Source of the DNA: Hyphomicrobium album
Lineage (GTDB): Bacteria; Pseudomonadota; Alphaproteobacteria; Rhizobiales; Hyphomicrobiaceae
DNA length: 64,000 nucleotides
NCBI RefSeq assembly: GCF_009708035.1
Contig: NZ_WMBQ01000001.1
Coordinates: forward strand, 372,001-436,000
Reading direction: 5' to 3'
A program made the translations under genes and the position numbers. The notes beneath the pieces are model-generated. The model did no database searches. It was given only the letters and a program-made list of their open reading frames with translations, and was not told the DNA's origin. Below are positions 42,085 through 51,211 of this stretch, piece after piece. Numbering within the stretch: position 1 is the stretch's first letter; the number at the start of each line of letters is the position of its first letter.

Positions 42085-43461
42085 ATGGCGAAGCCGAGCA
42101 AGACCACCTTCGTCTGCCAGAACTGCGGGGTGGCCTCGCCGCGCTGGACGGGTAAGTGCCCCTCGTGCGGGGAATGGAACACGCTGACCGAGGAGACCGC
42201 CGTCGCCGCGCCACCGGGCACCGGCCTATCGCGCCGTGGATCGGGGCGCGTCATTGTTCTCGAAGGTCTGAAGAGTGGCACGCGCGAGGCACCGCGTTTC
42301 TCGACCGGCATCGGCGAATTGGACCGCGTCACCGGCGGCGGCATCGTCCCCGGCTCGGCGCTGCTGATCGGCGGGGAACCCGGCATCGGCAAGTCGACGC
42401 TGCTTTTGCAGCTCGCTGCGACCCTGGCGCGCGCCGGGCGCCGCGCCGTCTATTTCTCCGGCGAGGAAGCGGCCGCGCAAGTCCGCTTGCGCGCCGAGCG
42501 CCTCGGGCTCTCGGACGCGCCCGTCGCGCTCGCCTGCGAGACGTCGCTGGCGCACATCCTCGCCACGCTCGAGGCCGGCCCGCCGCCCGACCTCGTCGTC
42601 ATCGATTCCATCCAGACGCTGTGGGCCGAAGCGATCGAAGCGGCGCCCGGCACCGTGAGCCAAGTGCGCGCCGCGGCGCAGGCGCTGATCCGCCACGCCA
42701 AGCACGCCGGCAGTGCGCTTCTCCTCGTCGGCCACGTCACCAAGGATGGCCAGATCGCCGGCCCGAAGGTGATCGAGCACATGGTCGACACCGTGTTGTA
42801 TTTCGAAGGAGACCGAGGGCACACCTACCGCATCCTGCGCGCGGTGAAGAACCGCTTCGGCGCGACCGATGAGATCGGCGTCTTCGAGATGGTGAGCGAG
42901 GGCCTGCGCGAGGTCGGCAATCCCTCCGAGTTGTTCCTCGGCGATCGCGACGCGTCGAGCCCTGGCGCCGCAGTGTTCGCCGGCATGGAAGGTACGCGTC
43001 CGCTGCTGGTCGAGATCCAGGCGCTCGTCGCGCCCTCCTCGCTCGGCACGCCGCGCCGCGCCGTCGTCGGCTGGGATTCAGGGCGCCTGTCGATGCTGCT
43101 CGCCGTGTTGGAGGCGCGTGCTGGCCTGTCGTTCGCCGGCCAGGACGTCTACCTGAACGTCGCGGGCGGTCTGCGCATCAATGAGCCCGCCGCCGATCTC
43201 GCGGCTGCCGCGGCGCTCATCTCGTCTCTTTCCGGTGTGGCTATTCCGCGACATAGGGTCCATTTCGGGGAGGTGTCGCTTTCGGGCGCCATCAACGCGA
43301 CCCCGCTCATGTCGCCGCGCTTGAAAGAAGCGCAGAAACTGGGGTTTCGCCAGGCGGTGCTTCCCGGTCAGGGAGAGCTCGAAACTGCCGGTCTGAAGCT
43401 CAAAACGACGCGGATCGCGCACCTGAGGGAGCTTGCCGATGACCCGCCGTCATGCGACTGA
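42085..43461 (+). CDS. radA: DNA repair protein RadA
   Basis: This 458-residue protein has the N-terminal four-Cys zinc finger (FVCQNCGVASPRWTGKCPSC), Walker A IGGEPGIGKSTLLLQ, Walker B PDLVVIDSIQTLW, the RadA-specific KNRFG motif (RAVKNRFGATDEIG), and the C-terminal Lon-protease-like domain (VYLNVAGGLRINEPAADLAA). It is a hexameric helicase that helps branch migration in recombination. Length and domain order are normal. Confidence 0.97.
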   Translation: MAKPSKTTFVCQNCGVASPRWTGKCPSCGEWNTLTEETAVAAPPGTGLSRRGSGRVIVLEGLKSGTREAPRFSTGIGELDRVTGGGIVPGSALLIGGEPGIGKSTLLLQLAATLARAGRRAVYFSGEEAAAQVRLRAERLGLSDAPVALACETSLAHILATLEAGPPPDLVVIDSIQTLWAEAIEAAPGTVSQVRAAAQALIRHAKHAGSALLLVGHVTKDGQIAGPKVIEHMVDTVLYFEGDRGHTYRILRAVKNRFGATDEIGVFEMVSEGLREVGNPSELFLGDRDASSPGAAVFAGMEGTRPLLVEIQALVAPSSLGTPRRAVVGWDSGRLSMLLAVLEARAGLSFAGQDVYLNVAGGLRINEPAADLAAAAALISSLSGVAIPRHRVHFGEVSLSGAINATPLMSPRLKEAQKLGFRQAVLPGQGELETAGLKLKTTRIAHLRELADDPPSCD

Positions 43462-43498
43462 CAGGCAGCTTTTGCCGAGTAACGGAGCATTCTGAACC

Positions 43499-44161
43499 AT
43501 GCTGGGCCCGATCACGTATCTCGACGCGGCGCTGATCGCCGTCTGCTTCATCTCGGGTCTCTTGGCGCTCTACCGCGGCTTCGCCCGCGAGATGCTGTCC
43601 ATCGTCTCGTGGGCCATCGCGGCCGCGGCCGTGCTCTACTTTGTCATCTTCCATAAGCCATTCGCGCAAGACATGGCCGCGCAGATGGGCACGCAGGTCG
43701 CCGTGGCGCAGATCGTCGTCGGCGCCGTGATCTTCCTTATTGTGCTGATCGTCGTGCATCTCATCACCGCGCGCCTGTCGGACGCCATCCTCGACAGCCG
43801 CATCGGTATGATCGACCGCGTGCTCGGTTTCATCTTCGGCGTGGTGCGCGGCTTCGTGCTGGTCGTCATTCCTTACATGTTCTACGACGCGTTCTTCCCG
43901 GACCCGAACACGCAGGTCCCGTGGGTGCGCGACGCCAAGACGCTGCCCTACATCAAGGGCACCGGCGACTCGATCCGCTACATCCTCGAAGCCTATATGC
44001 CGTCCTCGTTGACGGCTCCCCCGGGAGAGCAACCCCAGGAGGAGCAGCCCGTGCAGCCTCAACAGCAAGGGGCACTGGAAAACCCGCGGGGCGACGAATT
44101 AGCGCTTGAAGCTGCAGTGAGATATCATATTTGTGTCACGTGGCAGGTGCGCGCCAGCTGA
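43499..44161 (+). CDS. cvpA: CvpA-family membrane protein
   Basis: A 220-residue protein with four membrane segments: YLDAALIAVCFISGLLALYR with the family's YRGFAREMLS loop, IAAAAVLYFVIF, VVGAVIFLIVLIVVHLI, and RVLGFIFGVVRGFVLVVIPY (the RxxGxxFGxxRG motif). The C-terminal tail is Pro/Gln-rich (PPGEQPQEEQPVQPQQQ) and the last 15 residues are atypical (VRYHICVTWQVRAS). It lies directly upstream of purF, the association that gave the E. coli gene its place. The role is envelope maintenance; the mechanism is unknown. Confidence 0.9.
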   Translation: MLGPITYLDAALIAVCFISGLLALYRGFAREMLSIVSWAIAAAAVLYFVIFHKPFAQDMAAQMGTQVAVAQIVVGAVIFLIVLIVVHLITARLSDAILDSRIGMIDRVLGFIFGVVRGFVLVVIPYMFYDAFFPDPNTQVPWVRDAKTLPYIKGTGDSIRYILEAYMPSSLTAPPGEQPQEEQPVQPQQQGALENPRGDELALEAAVRYHICVTWQVRAS

Positions 44162-44233
44162 TCCAGCGGCACCGCCATCGTTAACTTGCGTTCATCCTAT
44201 CGGGCAGCGGCACGACACCAGCGGGAGGTGGCG

Positions 44234-45739
44234 ATGACTCAACGGCTCGAAGATGCCCAAATGCTTTGCGACGCGAAGCGCCAAGGGCCAGTCAATCTGC
44301 GCTACGACGACGACAGACTCCGCGAGGAATGCGGGGTCTTCGGTGTTTTTGGGCACCCGGATGCGGCGGCCCTCACCGCGCTCGGGCTGCACGCCCTCCA
44401 GCATCGCGGCCAGGAAGCCTGCGGCATCGTCGCTTACGACGGTAAGCAGTTCCACTCCGAGCGCCGCATGGGCCTCGTCGGCGACAACTTCTCCCGCGCT
44501 TCGGTGATTGAACGCCTCAAAGGCCACGCCGCCATCGGCCACAATCGATACTCCACCTGCGGCGATGCCGTGTTGCGCAACGTGCAGCCGCTCTTCGCCG
44601 ACATCGATACTGGCGGTTTCGCCGTCGCCCACAACGGCAACCTGACCAACGCCTTGACGCTCCGCCAGGAGCTCATCTCCACCGGCGCCATCTGCCAGTC
44701 GACCTCCGATACGGAGGTCGTCCTCCACCTCCTCTCCCGTTCCAAGAAGCGGCGAATCGTCGAGCGCTTCGTCGAGGCGATCCGCGAGGTCGAGGGCGCC
44801 TACGCCTTCGTCGGCCTCACCAACGACATGCTGATCGGCGCCCGCGACCCGGTCGGCATTCGCCCGCTCGTCCTCGGCCGGCTCGGGCAGGCGTATGTCC
44901 TCGCTTCCGAGACCTGCGCGCTCGACATGGTCGGCGCCGAGTTCGTCCGTGAGATCGATAACGGCGAGGTCGTGGTCATCACCGAGGACGGCATCGAGAG
45001 CCACCGCCCGTTCCCGATGCGCCCGTCGCGGCCCTGCATCTTCGAGTACATCTATTTCGCCCGGCCGGATTCGGTCATCGGCGGCCGTACCGTCTACGAC
45101 ATCCGCAAGCAGATGGGCGTGCAGCTGGCGCACGAGGCGCCGGCCGAGGTCGACGTCATCGTGCCCATCCCGGATTCGGGCGTGCCTGCAGCGATCGGCT
45201 TCGCGCAGGAGTCGGGCGTGCCGTTCGAGCTCGGCATCATCCGCAATCACTACGTCGGCCGCACCTTCATCGAGCCCGAGCAGCGGATCCGCGCGCTGGG
45301 CGTGAAGCTCAAGCACTCGGCCAACGCCAGCGTCATCCGCGGCAAGCGCATCGTGCTCGTCGACGACAGCGTGGTGCGCGGCACCACATCGAAAAAGATC
45401 GTGCAGCTGATGTACGAGGCCGGCGCCCGCGAGGTGCACATGCGCATCGCCTCCCCGCCGATCACGCACCCGGACTATTACGGCATCGACACGCCGGACA
45501 AGGTGGACCTGCTTGCGGCCAACAAGGATCTGGAAGGCATGCGCCAGTTCCTCGGCGCCGACAGCCTGGCGTTCCTGTCCGTCGACGGCATCTACCGCGC
45601 CGTCGGCTTCGACGCTCGGGATGCACGTGCCCCGCAGTTCACCGACCATTGCTTTACCGGCGAGTACCCGACCCCGCTCACGGACCAGAGTGGCCAGACC
45701 GTCCCGCGCCAGCTTTCGCTGCTGGCCGAAGTGGGTTAA
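44234..45739 (+). CDS. purF: Amidophosphoribosyltransferase
   Basis: A 501-residue enzyme starting at ATG 44234 with GGGAGG upstream. A propeptide of 32 residues precedes the nucleophile Cys33 (EECGVFGVFGHPDAAALTAL), so maturation by cleavage is expected. The glutaminase domain has HRGQEACGI, GHNRYSTCG and AHNGNLTNA. The PRTase domain has IPDSGVPAAIGFAQESG and the PRPP loop VLVDDSVVRGTTSKK. It makes phosphoribosylamine, the first step of purine synthesis. A strong terminator follows. Confidence 0.97.
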   Translation: MTQRLEDAQMLCDAKRQGPVNLRYDDDRLREECGVFGVFGHPDAAALTALGLHALQHRGQEACGIVAYDGKQFHSERRMGLVGDNFSRASVIERLKGHAAIGHNRYSTCGDAVLRNVQPLFADIDTGGFAVAHNGNLTNALTLRQELISTGAICQSTSDTEVVLHLLSRSKKRRIVERFVEAIREVEGAYAFVGLTNDMLIGARDPVGIRPLVLGRLGQAYVLASETCALDMVGAEFVREIDNGEVVVITEDGIESHRPFPMRPSRPCIFEYIYFARPDSVIGGRTVYDIRKQMGVQLAHEAPAEVDVIVPIPDSGVPAAIGFAQESGVPFELGIIRNHYVGRTFIEPEQRIRALGVKLKHSANASVIRGKRIVLVDDSVVRGTTSKKIVQLMYEAGAREVHMRIASPPITHPDYYGIDTPDKVDLLAANKDLEGMRQFLGADSLAFLSVDGIYRAVGFDARDARAPQFTDHCFTGEYPTPLTDQSGQTVPRQLSLLAEVG

Positions 45740-45783
45740 TCCGCCTCAGCGCGCTTCGCCCGGGTAATTCGTAGGACTTGCCT

Positions 45784-45827
45784 CGCCCGCCCGTCGGCAT
45801 AAGCTGCCCGGGCGGGCGTTGCTTTTT
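45784..45827 (+). terminator. Rho-independent terminator of purF
   Basis: CGCCCGCCCG (45784-45793) pairs perfectly with CGGGCGGGCG (45809-45818) across a 15-base loop, followed by TTGCTTTTT. It lies 45 bases after the purF stop and 20 bases before the SDR start codon, so it ends the purF transcript or attenuates the SDR gene. Confidence 0.8.
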
Positions 45828-45846
45828 CCGCCAGCCTGACGGGGCC

Positions 45847-46593
45847 ATGAAAAACAAGAAACCGCTCAAAGACCGGCTTGCGCTTGTTACTGGCGCTTCC
45901 CGCGGCATCGGACGCGCCGTCGCCCTCGCGCTCGCCCAAGCCGGCGCCCATGTCGTCATCGTCGCGCGCACCATCGGTGCCTTGGAGGAGCTCGACGACG
46001 AAATCCGCACCGGCGGCGGCAAGGCCACGCTCCTCCAGCTCGACATCTCCAAGGGCGACAAGATCGATCAGATCGGCCCGACGCTATTTCAGCGCTGGGG
46101 CAAGCTCGACATTTTCGTCGGCAATGCGGGAGTGCTCGGACCGCTGTCGCCGCTGCACCACGTCACCGAGGACGCCTGGAACCAGGTCATCGACGTCAAC
46201 CTGTCGGCCAACTGGCGGCTGATCCGCACCATCGATCCGCTGCTGAAGCGATCGGATGCGGGACGCGCGGTGTTCGTCTCCTCGGGTGCATCGAGCGGCA
46301 AGTACGCCTATTGGGGTCCCTACGCGGTGTCGAAGGCGGGCCTCGAGGCGCTGGTAAAGACCTATGCGCACGAGCTCGCCGACACCAACGTGAAGGTGAA
46401 CCTCGTCAATCCGGGACCGACGCGTACAGCGATGCGCGCCAAGGCGTTTCCCGGCGAGGACCCAATGAAGCAGCCGGCCCCTGAGGAGCTGGTGCCGATG
46501 TTCCTGGAGCTCGTCTCGCCCGACTGCGATTTCTCCGGGCGGGTCGTCGGCTTTGCCGAGTGGAAGAAGCACCACGCCTCCACCGACGCTTGA
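45847..46593 (+). CDS. Short-chain dehydrogenase/reductase
   Basis: This 248-residue protein starts at ATG 45847. It has the NAD(P)-binding motif LVTGASRGIGRAVALALA, the NAG motif (VGNAGVLGPLSPLHH), and catalytic Ser (VFVSSGASSG), Tyr and Lys (YAYWGPYAVSKAGLEAL). The C-terminal PMFLELVSPDCDFSGRVVGF is typical of a YciK-like oxidoreductase group often placed after purF in Alphaproteobacteria. Substrate unknown. Convergent with the MBL gene. Confidence 0.9.
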   Translation: MKNKKPLKDRLALVTGASRGIGRAVALALAQAGAHVVIVARTIGALEELDDEIRTGGGKATLLQLDISKGDKIDQIGPTLFQRWGKLDIFVGNAGVLGPLSPLHHVTEDAWNQVIDVNLSANWRLIRTIDPLLKRSDAGRAVFVSSGASSGKYAYWGPYAVSKAGLEALVKTYAHELADTNVKVNLVNPGPTRTAMRAKAFPGEDPMKQPAPEELVPMFLELVSPDCDFSGRVVGFAEWKKHHASTDA

Positions 46594-46602
46594 GCTGGTA
46601 GC

Positions 46603-47400
46603 TCAATCGAACGCGACGACCATGCCGTCGTAGGCGGGCTCGACGCCTTCCGGCAGCTCGCGCCGCAGCGCCTCGTAGTCGAGGTCGCTGGTCATGTGGG
46701 TCAGGATCGCCCGCTTCGGCTTCAGGCGCTCGATCCACGCCAGTGCCTGCTTGACGCTGAAGTGGCTCGGATGCGCCGTGAAGCGCAGCGCATCGATGAC
46801 CCACACATCGAGGTTCTCGAGCAGCGGCACGGACGCCTCGGGAATATCGCTCACGTCCGGCGAATAGGCGAAGCCGGCGACGCGATAACCGAGCGTGCCA
46901 ATGTCGCCGTGCATTTGCGGTACCGGCGTCACCTTGACGCTTCCCGACGGCCCGGCAACGGTGATCGGGGCCGGTGCTTCGATCGCGTGCGCCGCCAGAA
47001 TGGACGGATATGTCGAGCCCGGCGGCTTCTCGAAGCAATAGCCGAACCGCTCGACGAGGCTCTTCCGCGTCGGCTCGTCGAGCCACACGTCAATGCGCTT
47101 TCTCATGGCATAGGAAACCATGCGCAGGTCGTCGATACCGTGCGTGTGGTCGGCGTGGTCGTGCGTGTAGAGCACGCCGTCCAGCGCCTCGCAGCGCACG
47201 CTCAACAGCTGCTCGCGCAGGTCCGGCGAGGTGTCGATCAGCACGGTCGTGTGGCGCGGCTTGCCGATGCGCTCGATCAGCGCGCTGCAGCGCGTCCGCC
47301 GGTTCTTCGGGTTGGAAGGATCGCAGGCCCCCCACATGGTGCCGATGCGCGGCACCCCGCCCGATGAGCCACAGCCCAGGATCGTGGCGCGGTAGGTCAT
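46603..47400 (-). CDS. PhnP-like MBL-fold metal-dependent hydrolase
   Basis: This 265-residue protein begins ATILGCGSSGGVPRIGTMWG. The metal motif is YTHDHADHTHGIDDLR, followed by VTPVPQMHGDIGTLGYRVAG, the Asp ligand near YSPDVSDIP, and AILTHMTSDLDYEAL. This is the tRNase Z/PhnP-like subgroup, probably a cyclic phosphodiesterase. The start overlaps the tatD stop (ATGA). The gene order metG-tatD-MBL is conserved in Hyphomicrobiales. Confidence 0.9.
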   Translation of the reverse strand: MTYRATILGCGSSGGVPRIGTMWGACDPSNPKNRRTRCSALIERIGKPRHTTVLIDTSPDLREQLLSVRCEALDGVLYTHDHADHTHGIDDLRMVSYAMRKRIDVWLDEPTRKSLVERFGYCFEKPPGSTYPSILAAHAIEAPAPITVAGPSGSVKVTPVPQMHGDIGTLGYRVAGFAYSPDVSDIPEASVPLLENLDVWVIDALRFTAHPSHFSVKQALAWIERLKPKRAILTHMTSDLDYEALRRELPEGVEPAYDGMVVAFD

Positions 47401-48200
47401 GCGGCGGCGTCATCCCGCCGCTCGGGGCGCTTCACCTTGCCGAACAGGCGGAAAAAGTTGTCGGTCGTCGCCTTGGCCATCTCTTCCCGGCTCACGCCCT
47501 TCACCTCGGCCAGTGTCGCCGCCGTATGCGCGACATAGGACGGCTCGTTGGTCTTGCCGCGGAACGGTTCCGGCGCGAGGTAGGGCGCATCGGTCTCGAC
47601 CAGTAGCCGATCGAGTGGGACTTCCCGGGCGATATCGCGCAGCGCGTCCGACTTCTTGAACGTCACGACGCCGGTGAACGACACGTAGAGGCCGAGCTCC
47701 ACCGCGCGCGCCGCGAGCCTTGGGCCGCCCGTGTAGCAATGCAAAATCGCCGGGAACGCGCCCTTGGCGTGCTCGTCCTCGAGAATTGCGAGCGTGTCGT
47801 CGTCGGCGTCGCGGGTATGGATCTCCAGCGGCAGCCCGGTGCGCCGCGCCGCCTCGATGTGCTGGCGGAAGCCTTCCGCCTGCGCTTCGGGCGACGACTT
47901 CTTGTAGTAGTAGTCGAGCCCCGCCTCGCCGATCGCCACCACCTTCGGATGCTGCGCCAGACGCACGATCTCGTCCGCCGGGATGCCGCGCTCCTCGTCC
48001 GCATTGTGCGGATGCGTGCCGACCGAGCAGTAGATGTTGTCGTGCGCCGCGCAGATGTCGAGCAGCGTCGGAAGCTGGCGGATGCGCGTCGAGATCGTCA
48101 CCATCACGCCGACGCCCGCAGCCTTGGCGCGCGCGAGGATGCCCTCGCGGTCGGCCACGAGTTGCGGGAAATCGAGGTGGCAGTGGTGGTCGACGAGCAT
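47397..48200 (-). CDS. TatD-family metal-dependent deoxyribonuclease
   Basis: A 267-residue TIM-barrel hydrolase starting at ATG 48198-48200, just after metG. Signatures are LVDHHCHLDFPQL (HxH), SVGTHPHNADE, VAIGEAGLDYYY (metal Glu), LEIHTRDADDDTL, ILHCYTGGPRLA, LLVETDAPYLAPEPFRGKTN and the final FFRLF. It acts on DNA 3' ends (3'-5' exonuclease in characterised members) in the cytoplasm and may take part in DNA repair. It is coupled to metG (13 bases) and to the MBL gene (4-base overlap). Confidence 0.93.
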   Translation of the reverse strand: MLVDHHCHLDFPQLVADREGILARAKAAGVGVMVTISTRIRQLPTLLDICAAHDNIYCSVGTHPHNADEERGIPADEIVRLAQHPKVVAIGEAGLDYYYKKSSPEAQAEGFRQHIEAARRTGLPLEIHTRDADDDTLAILEDEHAKGAFPAILHCYTGGPRLAARAVELGLYVSFTGVVTFKKSDALRDIAREVPLDRLLVETDAPYLAPEPFRGKTNEPSYVAHTAATLAEVKGVSREEMAKATTDNFFRLFGKVKRPERRDDAAA

Positions 48201-48213
48201 CACGCTTGACCCA

Positions 48214-49863
48214 TCAGGCTTCGTCTTTCGGCGCCTTGTCCTTCGGCGCCTTTTTCTGTTTCTCTGGCTTCGGCGGCTTCTCGGCCGGCGGCTCGGCCTC
48301 TGGCGCCACGTAGCGCGGGAAGACGCCCTGCGGCTCCGGCAGCACCGTGCCGGGCTTCAACCGCCCGGCCTCGCCCAGCGCCTTGAATGTGTGGGCGTCG
48401 TCGTCCTGTCCCAAGTAGTCGAGCAGCTTTTCCGCCGCGTGCGGCGTCACCGGTGTAGCCAGAATGGCGATCTGCCGCACCACCTCGGCCGTCACATAGA
48501 GGATCGTCTCCATGCGCTTGGGGTCGGTCTTTTTCTTCGCCCACGGCTCCTCGCCGGCGAAATACCGGTTGGCGTCGGCGACGACCGCCCACACCGCGTC
48601 GAGGTAGCGGGTGACCGCCTGCTTATCCATCGCCTCGCGCGCTTTGGCATAGAGCCCGTCCGCCGCGGCGAGGATCGCCTTGTCCGCCGCGGCGAACTCG
48701 CCCGGCTCCGGCACGCGCGCGCCGCAGTTCTTGTTGATCATCGACAGCGAGCGCTGGGCGAGGTTGCCGAGGTCGTTGGCGAGATCGGCATTGATGCGGT
48801 TGGCGATCGCCTCCGGCGAATAGTTGCCGTCCTGCCCGAAGTTCACCTCGCGCAGGAAGAAGTAGCGCACCTGCTCCAGCCCGTAGGCGTGGACGAGATC
48901 GAAGGGGTCGACGACGTTGCCGACCGACTTCGACATCTTCTCGCCCTTCGACAGGACGAAGCCGTGGCTGAAGACCCGCTTGGGCAATTCCAGCCCCGCC
49001 GACATCAGGAACGCCGGCCAGTAGACGGCGTGGAAGCGCAGGATGTCTTTGCCGATCACGTGCACGTCGGCCGGCCAGAAATGCCACAGCTCGCTCTTCT
49101 CATCCGGGAAGCCGACGCCGGTGATGTAGTTCGTCAGCGCGTCGACCCACACGTACATGACATGCGGCGGCGAGTTCTTGCCGTCGGTGCGCTTCGGCTC
49201 CGGCACCGGGATCCCCCAGTCGAGCGTGGTGCGCGAGATCGACAGATCCTCCAAGCCGCCGCGCACGAAGCTCGTCACCTCGTTGCGCCGCTCGGGCGGC
49301 AGGATGAAGTCCGGGTTGGCGTCGTAGTGCGCGAGCAGCTTGTCCTGGTAGGCCGAGAGGCGGAAGAAGTACGTCTCCTCTTCCGTCCACTCCACCGGCG
49401 TGCCCTGCGGGCCGCGGCGCACGCCATCGTCACCGAGCGTCGTCTCGGTCTCGTTGTAGTACGCCTCGTCGCGCACCGAATACCAGCCGGCGTACTTCTG
49501 CAGGAAGATGTCGCCGGACTTCTCCATGCGCCGCCAGATCTCCTCCGACGCTTGGTAGTGGCGCGGCTCGGTTGTGCGGATGAAGTCGTCGTTCGACAGC
49601 CCGAGCAATCCGGCCATCTCGCGAAAGCGCTTGGAATTGCGGTCGGCCAGCTCGCGCGGCGTCAGGCCCTCCTTGAGGGCTGTCTGCTTCATCTTCAGGC
49701 CGTGCTCGTCGGTGCCGGTGAGGAAGTAGACGTCCTTGCCGTCGAGCCGCTCGAAGCGCGCGATCGCATCGGTGGCGATCGCCTCGTAGGCGTGGCCGAT
49801 ATGCGGCTGGCCGTTGGGATAGGAGATCGCCGTGGTGATGTAGAACTTGGGGCGCCCGCTCAT
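48214..49863 (-). CDS. metG: Methionyl-tRNA synthetase
   Basis: A 549-residue class I synthetase. It has the HIGH motif PHIGHAYEA (21-24), the knuckle-type connective peptide, [40 protein letters not shown] near residue 307 ([13 protein letters not shown]) and the anticodon-binding helical domain. The C-terminus lacks the EMAP-like dimer domain and instead ends in a Pro/Lys/Glu tail ([20 protein letters not shown]). It charges initiator and elongator tRNA-Met. It is downstream of holB. Confidence 0.97.
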   Translation of the reverse strand: MSGRPKFYITTAISYPNGQPHIGHAYEAIATDAIARFERLDGKDVYFLTGTDEHGLKMKQTALKEGLTPRELADRNSKRFREMAGLLGLSNDDFIRTTEPRHYQASEEIWRRMEKSGDIFLQKYAGWYSVRDEAYYNETETTLGDDGVRRGPQGTPVEWTEEETYFFRLSAYQDKLLAHYDANPDFILPPERRNEVTSFVRGGLEDLSISRTTLDWGIPVPEPKRTDGKNSPPHVMYVWVDALTNYITGVGFPDEKSELWHFWPADVHVIGKDILRFHAVYWPAFLMSAGLELPKRVFSHGFVLSKGEKMSKSVGNVVDPFDLVHAYGLEQVRYFFLREVNFGQDGNYSPEAIANRINADLANDLGNLAQRSLSMINKNCGARVPEPGEFAAADKAILAAADGLYAKAREAMDKQAVTRYLDAVWAVVADANRYFAGEEPWAKKKTDPKRMETILYVTAEVVRQIAILATPVTPHAAEKLLDYLGQDDDAHTFKALGEAGRLKPGTVLPEPQGVFPRYVAPEAEPPAEKPPKPEKQKKAPKDKAPKDEA

Positions 49864-49992
49864 GGACTATGGGTCCTCGGAATAGGATTGAGATGTGTGA
49901 GGTCGAAGGCGCCGGCGCGCAGCCGGCATCGCCGCCTCACATTCGGGCGGAGCGCGAGAGATCGGTTCTGGGCCGGCGCGGCGCGTGCATCT

Positions 49993-51126
49993 CTAAGCGG
50001 GCTTTCGATCCTGTGCGGCGGCGGCAAGGCCAGCCACCGTCTCCATGATGAGGCTCTTGCGATCGAGGTTGAGCGCAAGGGTGTCGGCCTTTTCGCGGGC
50101 TACTCTTTCCCACAGGGCGGCAAACGAGGCAAGCCGGGTATCGCCGATGATGCGCCCCGCCAGCGCCCGTGTTTCGGGGCTCCCTTCCCCGGTCGCCGCC
50201 GCGTGAATGAGCCGGGCGAGTGTGCCGAGCAGCAGCTCGAAGAACAGGTCGAAACGAACCTGGGCGGCTATGGGTTGTAGCTCGTCGGAAAGGGCGTGCA
50301 CCGCTTTCCAGTCGACGCGCGGTAGCAGTCCGAGCAGCTTGTCGATGCGGCCCTGCAATTCCAGGCCGCCGGCACCGAGCAACCCCAAAAGGTGCCCGGC
50401 GCTGCCGCCCGCGAGGTGAATAAGCGGCGCCCAGTCGCCATCCCCCGGCAGTGCTGCATCAGCGCCCGTGAGCGACTGTGTCGCCGCTTTCCGCAGGTTT
50501 CCGTCGTCCAGCGGCGGCAGCGTGAGCATGCGGCAGCGCGAGCGGATGGTCGGCACGAGCTGACCCGGGGCCGACGACACCAGGAGGAAGACCGTGCGGG
50601 CAGGCGGCTCCTCCAGCGATTTCAGCAGCGCGTTGGCGGCGTTGACGTTGAGCTCATTCGCCTCGTCGACGATGACGACGCGCCAGCCGTCGCCGGCAGC
50701 ACGATGCGCCAGGAACGACCGTAGGCGGCGCACCTCGTCGACGGGAATCGAGGTGGAAAACCGCTTGGCCTTCACATCGTAGGGACGTCGGAGAAGCAGC
50801 AGCCCCGGATGCGATAGCGCCCGCACCTGGCGGCTGGCAGTCGTCTCATCTCCCACCTCCAGGCTCTGTCCGAACAGGTCGCGCTCCTCGGGCGCGGCAA
50901 GCGCGGCGCGCGCGAACCGGTAGGCCAGCGTTGCCTTGCCGATGCCCTGCGGCCCGACCAGCAGCCACGCGTGGTGCATGCGCCCGCTGGCGAGCGCGGC
51001 GGCAAGTGCGCGCTCGGCGTCGTCCTGACCGAAGAGCACCTTGGTGTGGCGCGGATGCGGGAAACTTTCGAGCCGGTCGGCCTCCGGCAGCTCCTCGATC
51101 TCCGCGGTGAGCGGCGCGCGCGCCAT
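49993..51126 (-). CDS. holB: DNA polymerase III subunit delta'
   Basis: This 377-residue clamp-loader subunit begins at ATG 51124-51126. The AAA+ domain has WLLVGPQGIGKATLAYRFA, VVIVDEANELNVNAANALLK and SLEEPPARTVFLLVSSAPG with the TIRSRC sensor motif typical of delta'. The zinc-binding Cys cluster of E. coli delta' is not seen, as usual in alphaproteobacteria. The start codon directly abuts a CTAG palindromic element, so its ribosome binding site lies within or is replaced by the element. Confidence 0.93.
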   Translation of the reverse strand: MARAPLTAEIEELPEADRLESFPHPRHTKVLFGQDDAERALAAALASGRMHHAWLLVGPQGIGKATLAYRFARAALAAPEERDLFGQSLEVGDETTASRQVRALSHPGLLLLRRPYDVKAKRFSTSIPVDEVRRLRSFLAHRAAGDGWRVVIVDEANELNVNAANALLKSLEEPPARTVFLLVSSAPGQLVPTIRSRCRMLTLPPLDDGNLRKAATQSLTGADAALPGDGDWAPLIHLAGGSAGHLLGLLGAGGLELQGRIDKLLGLLPRVDWKAVHALSDELQPIAAQVRFDLFFELLLGTLARLIHAAATGEGSPETRALAGRIIGDTRLASFAALWERVAREKADTLALNLDRKSLIMETVAGLAAAAQDRKPA

Positions 51127-51211
51127 TAGTGTCCCTCTTCCGAAGTTCGCCGGCGTTCGCTGCTGGGACTTGGAGCGAACTTCGTGGCGAATTTCTCGAT
51201 CATCACACTAG
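51127..51211. repeat. CTAG-ended palindromic element, locus 3 (hybrid)
   Basis: An 85-bp element filling the tmk-holB gap. The left end TAGTGTCCC is type B, with an inner stem CGAAGTTCGC / GCGAACTTCG. The right end, TGGCGAATTTCTCGATCATC then ACACTAG, is the exact inverse of a type A left end (compare 20994-21020). The tmk TAG stop is made by the CTA at 51208-51210 on the minus strand, and the holB ATG starts at the other edge. Confidence 0.7.

Noticed and set aside
48034-50280. A 748-residue open frame on the plus strand
   Set aside because: It lies antisense to tatD, metG and the end of holB, which have full sets of family motifs. Its translation is the Arg/Val/Leu/Asp-rich type produced by the reverse strand of GC-rich genes.
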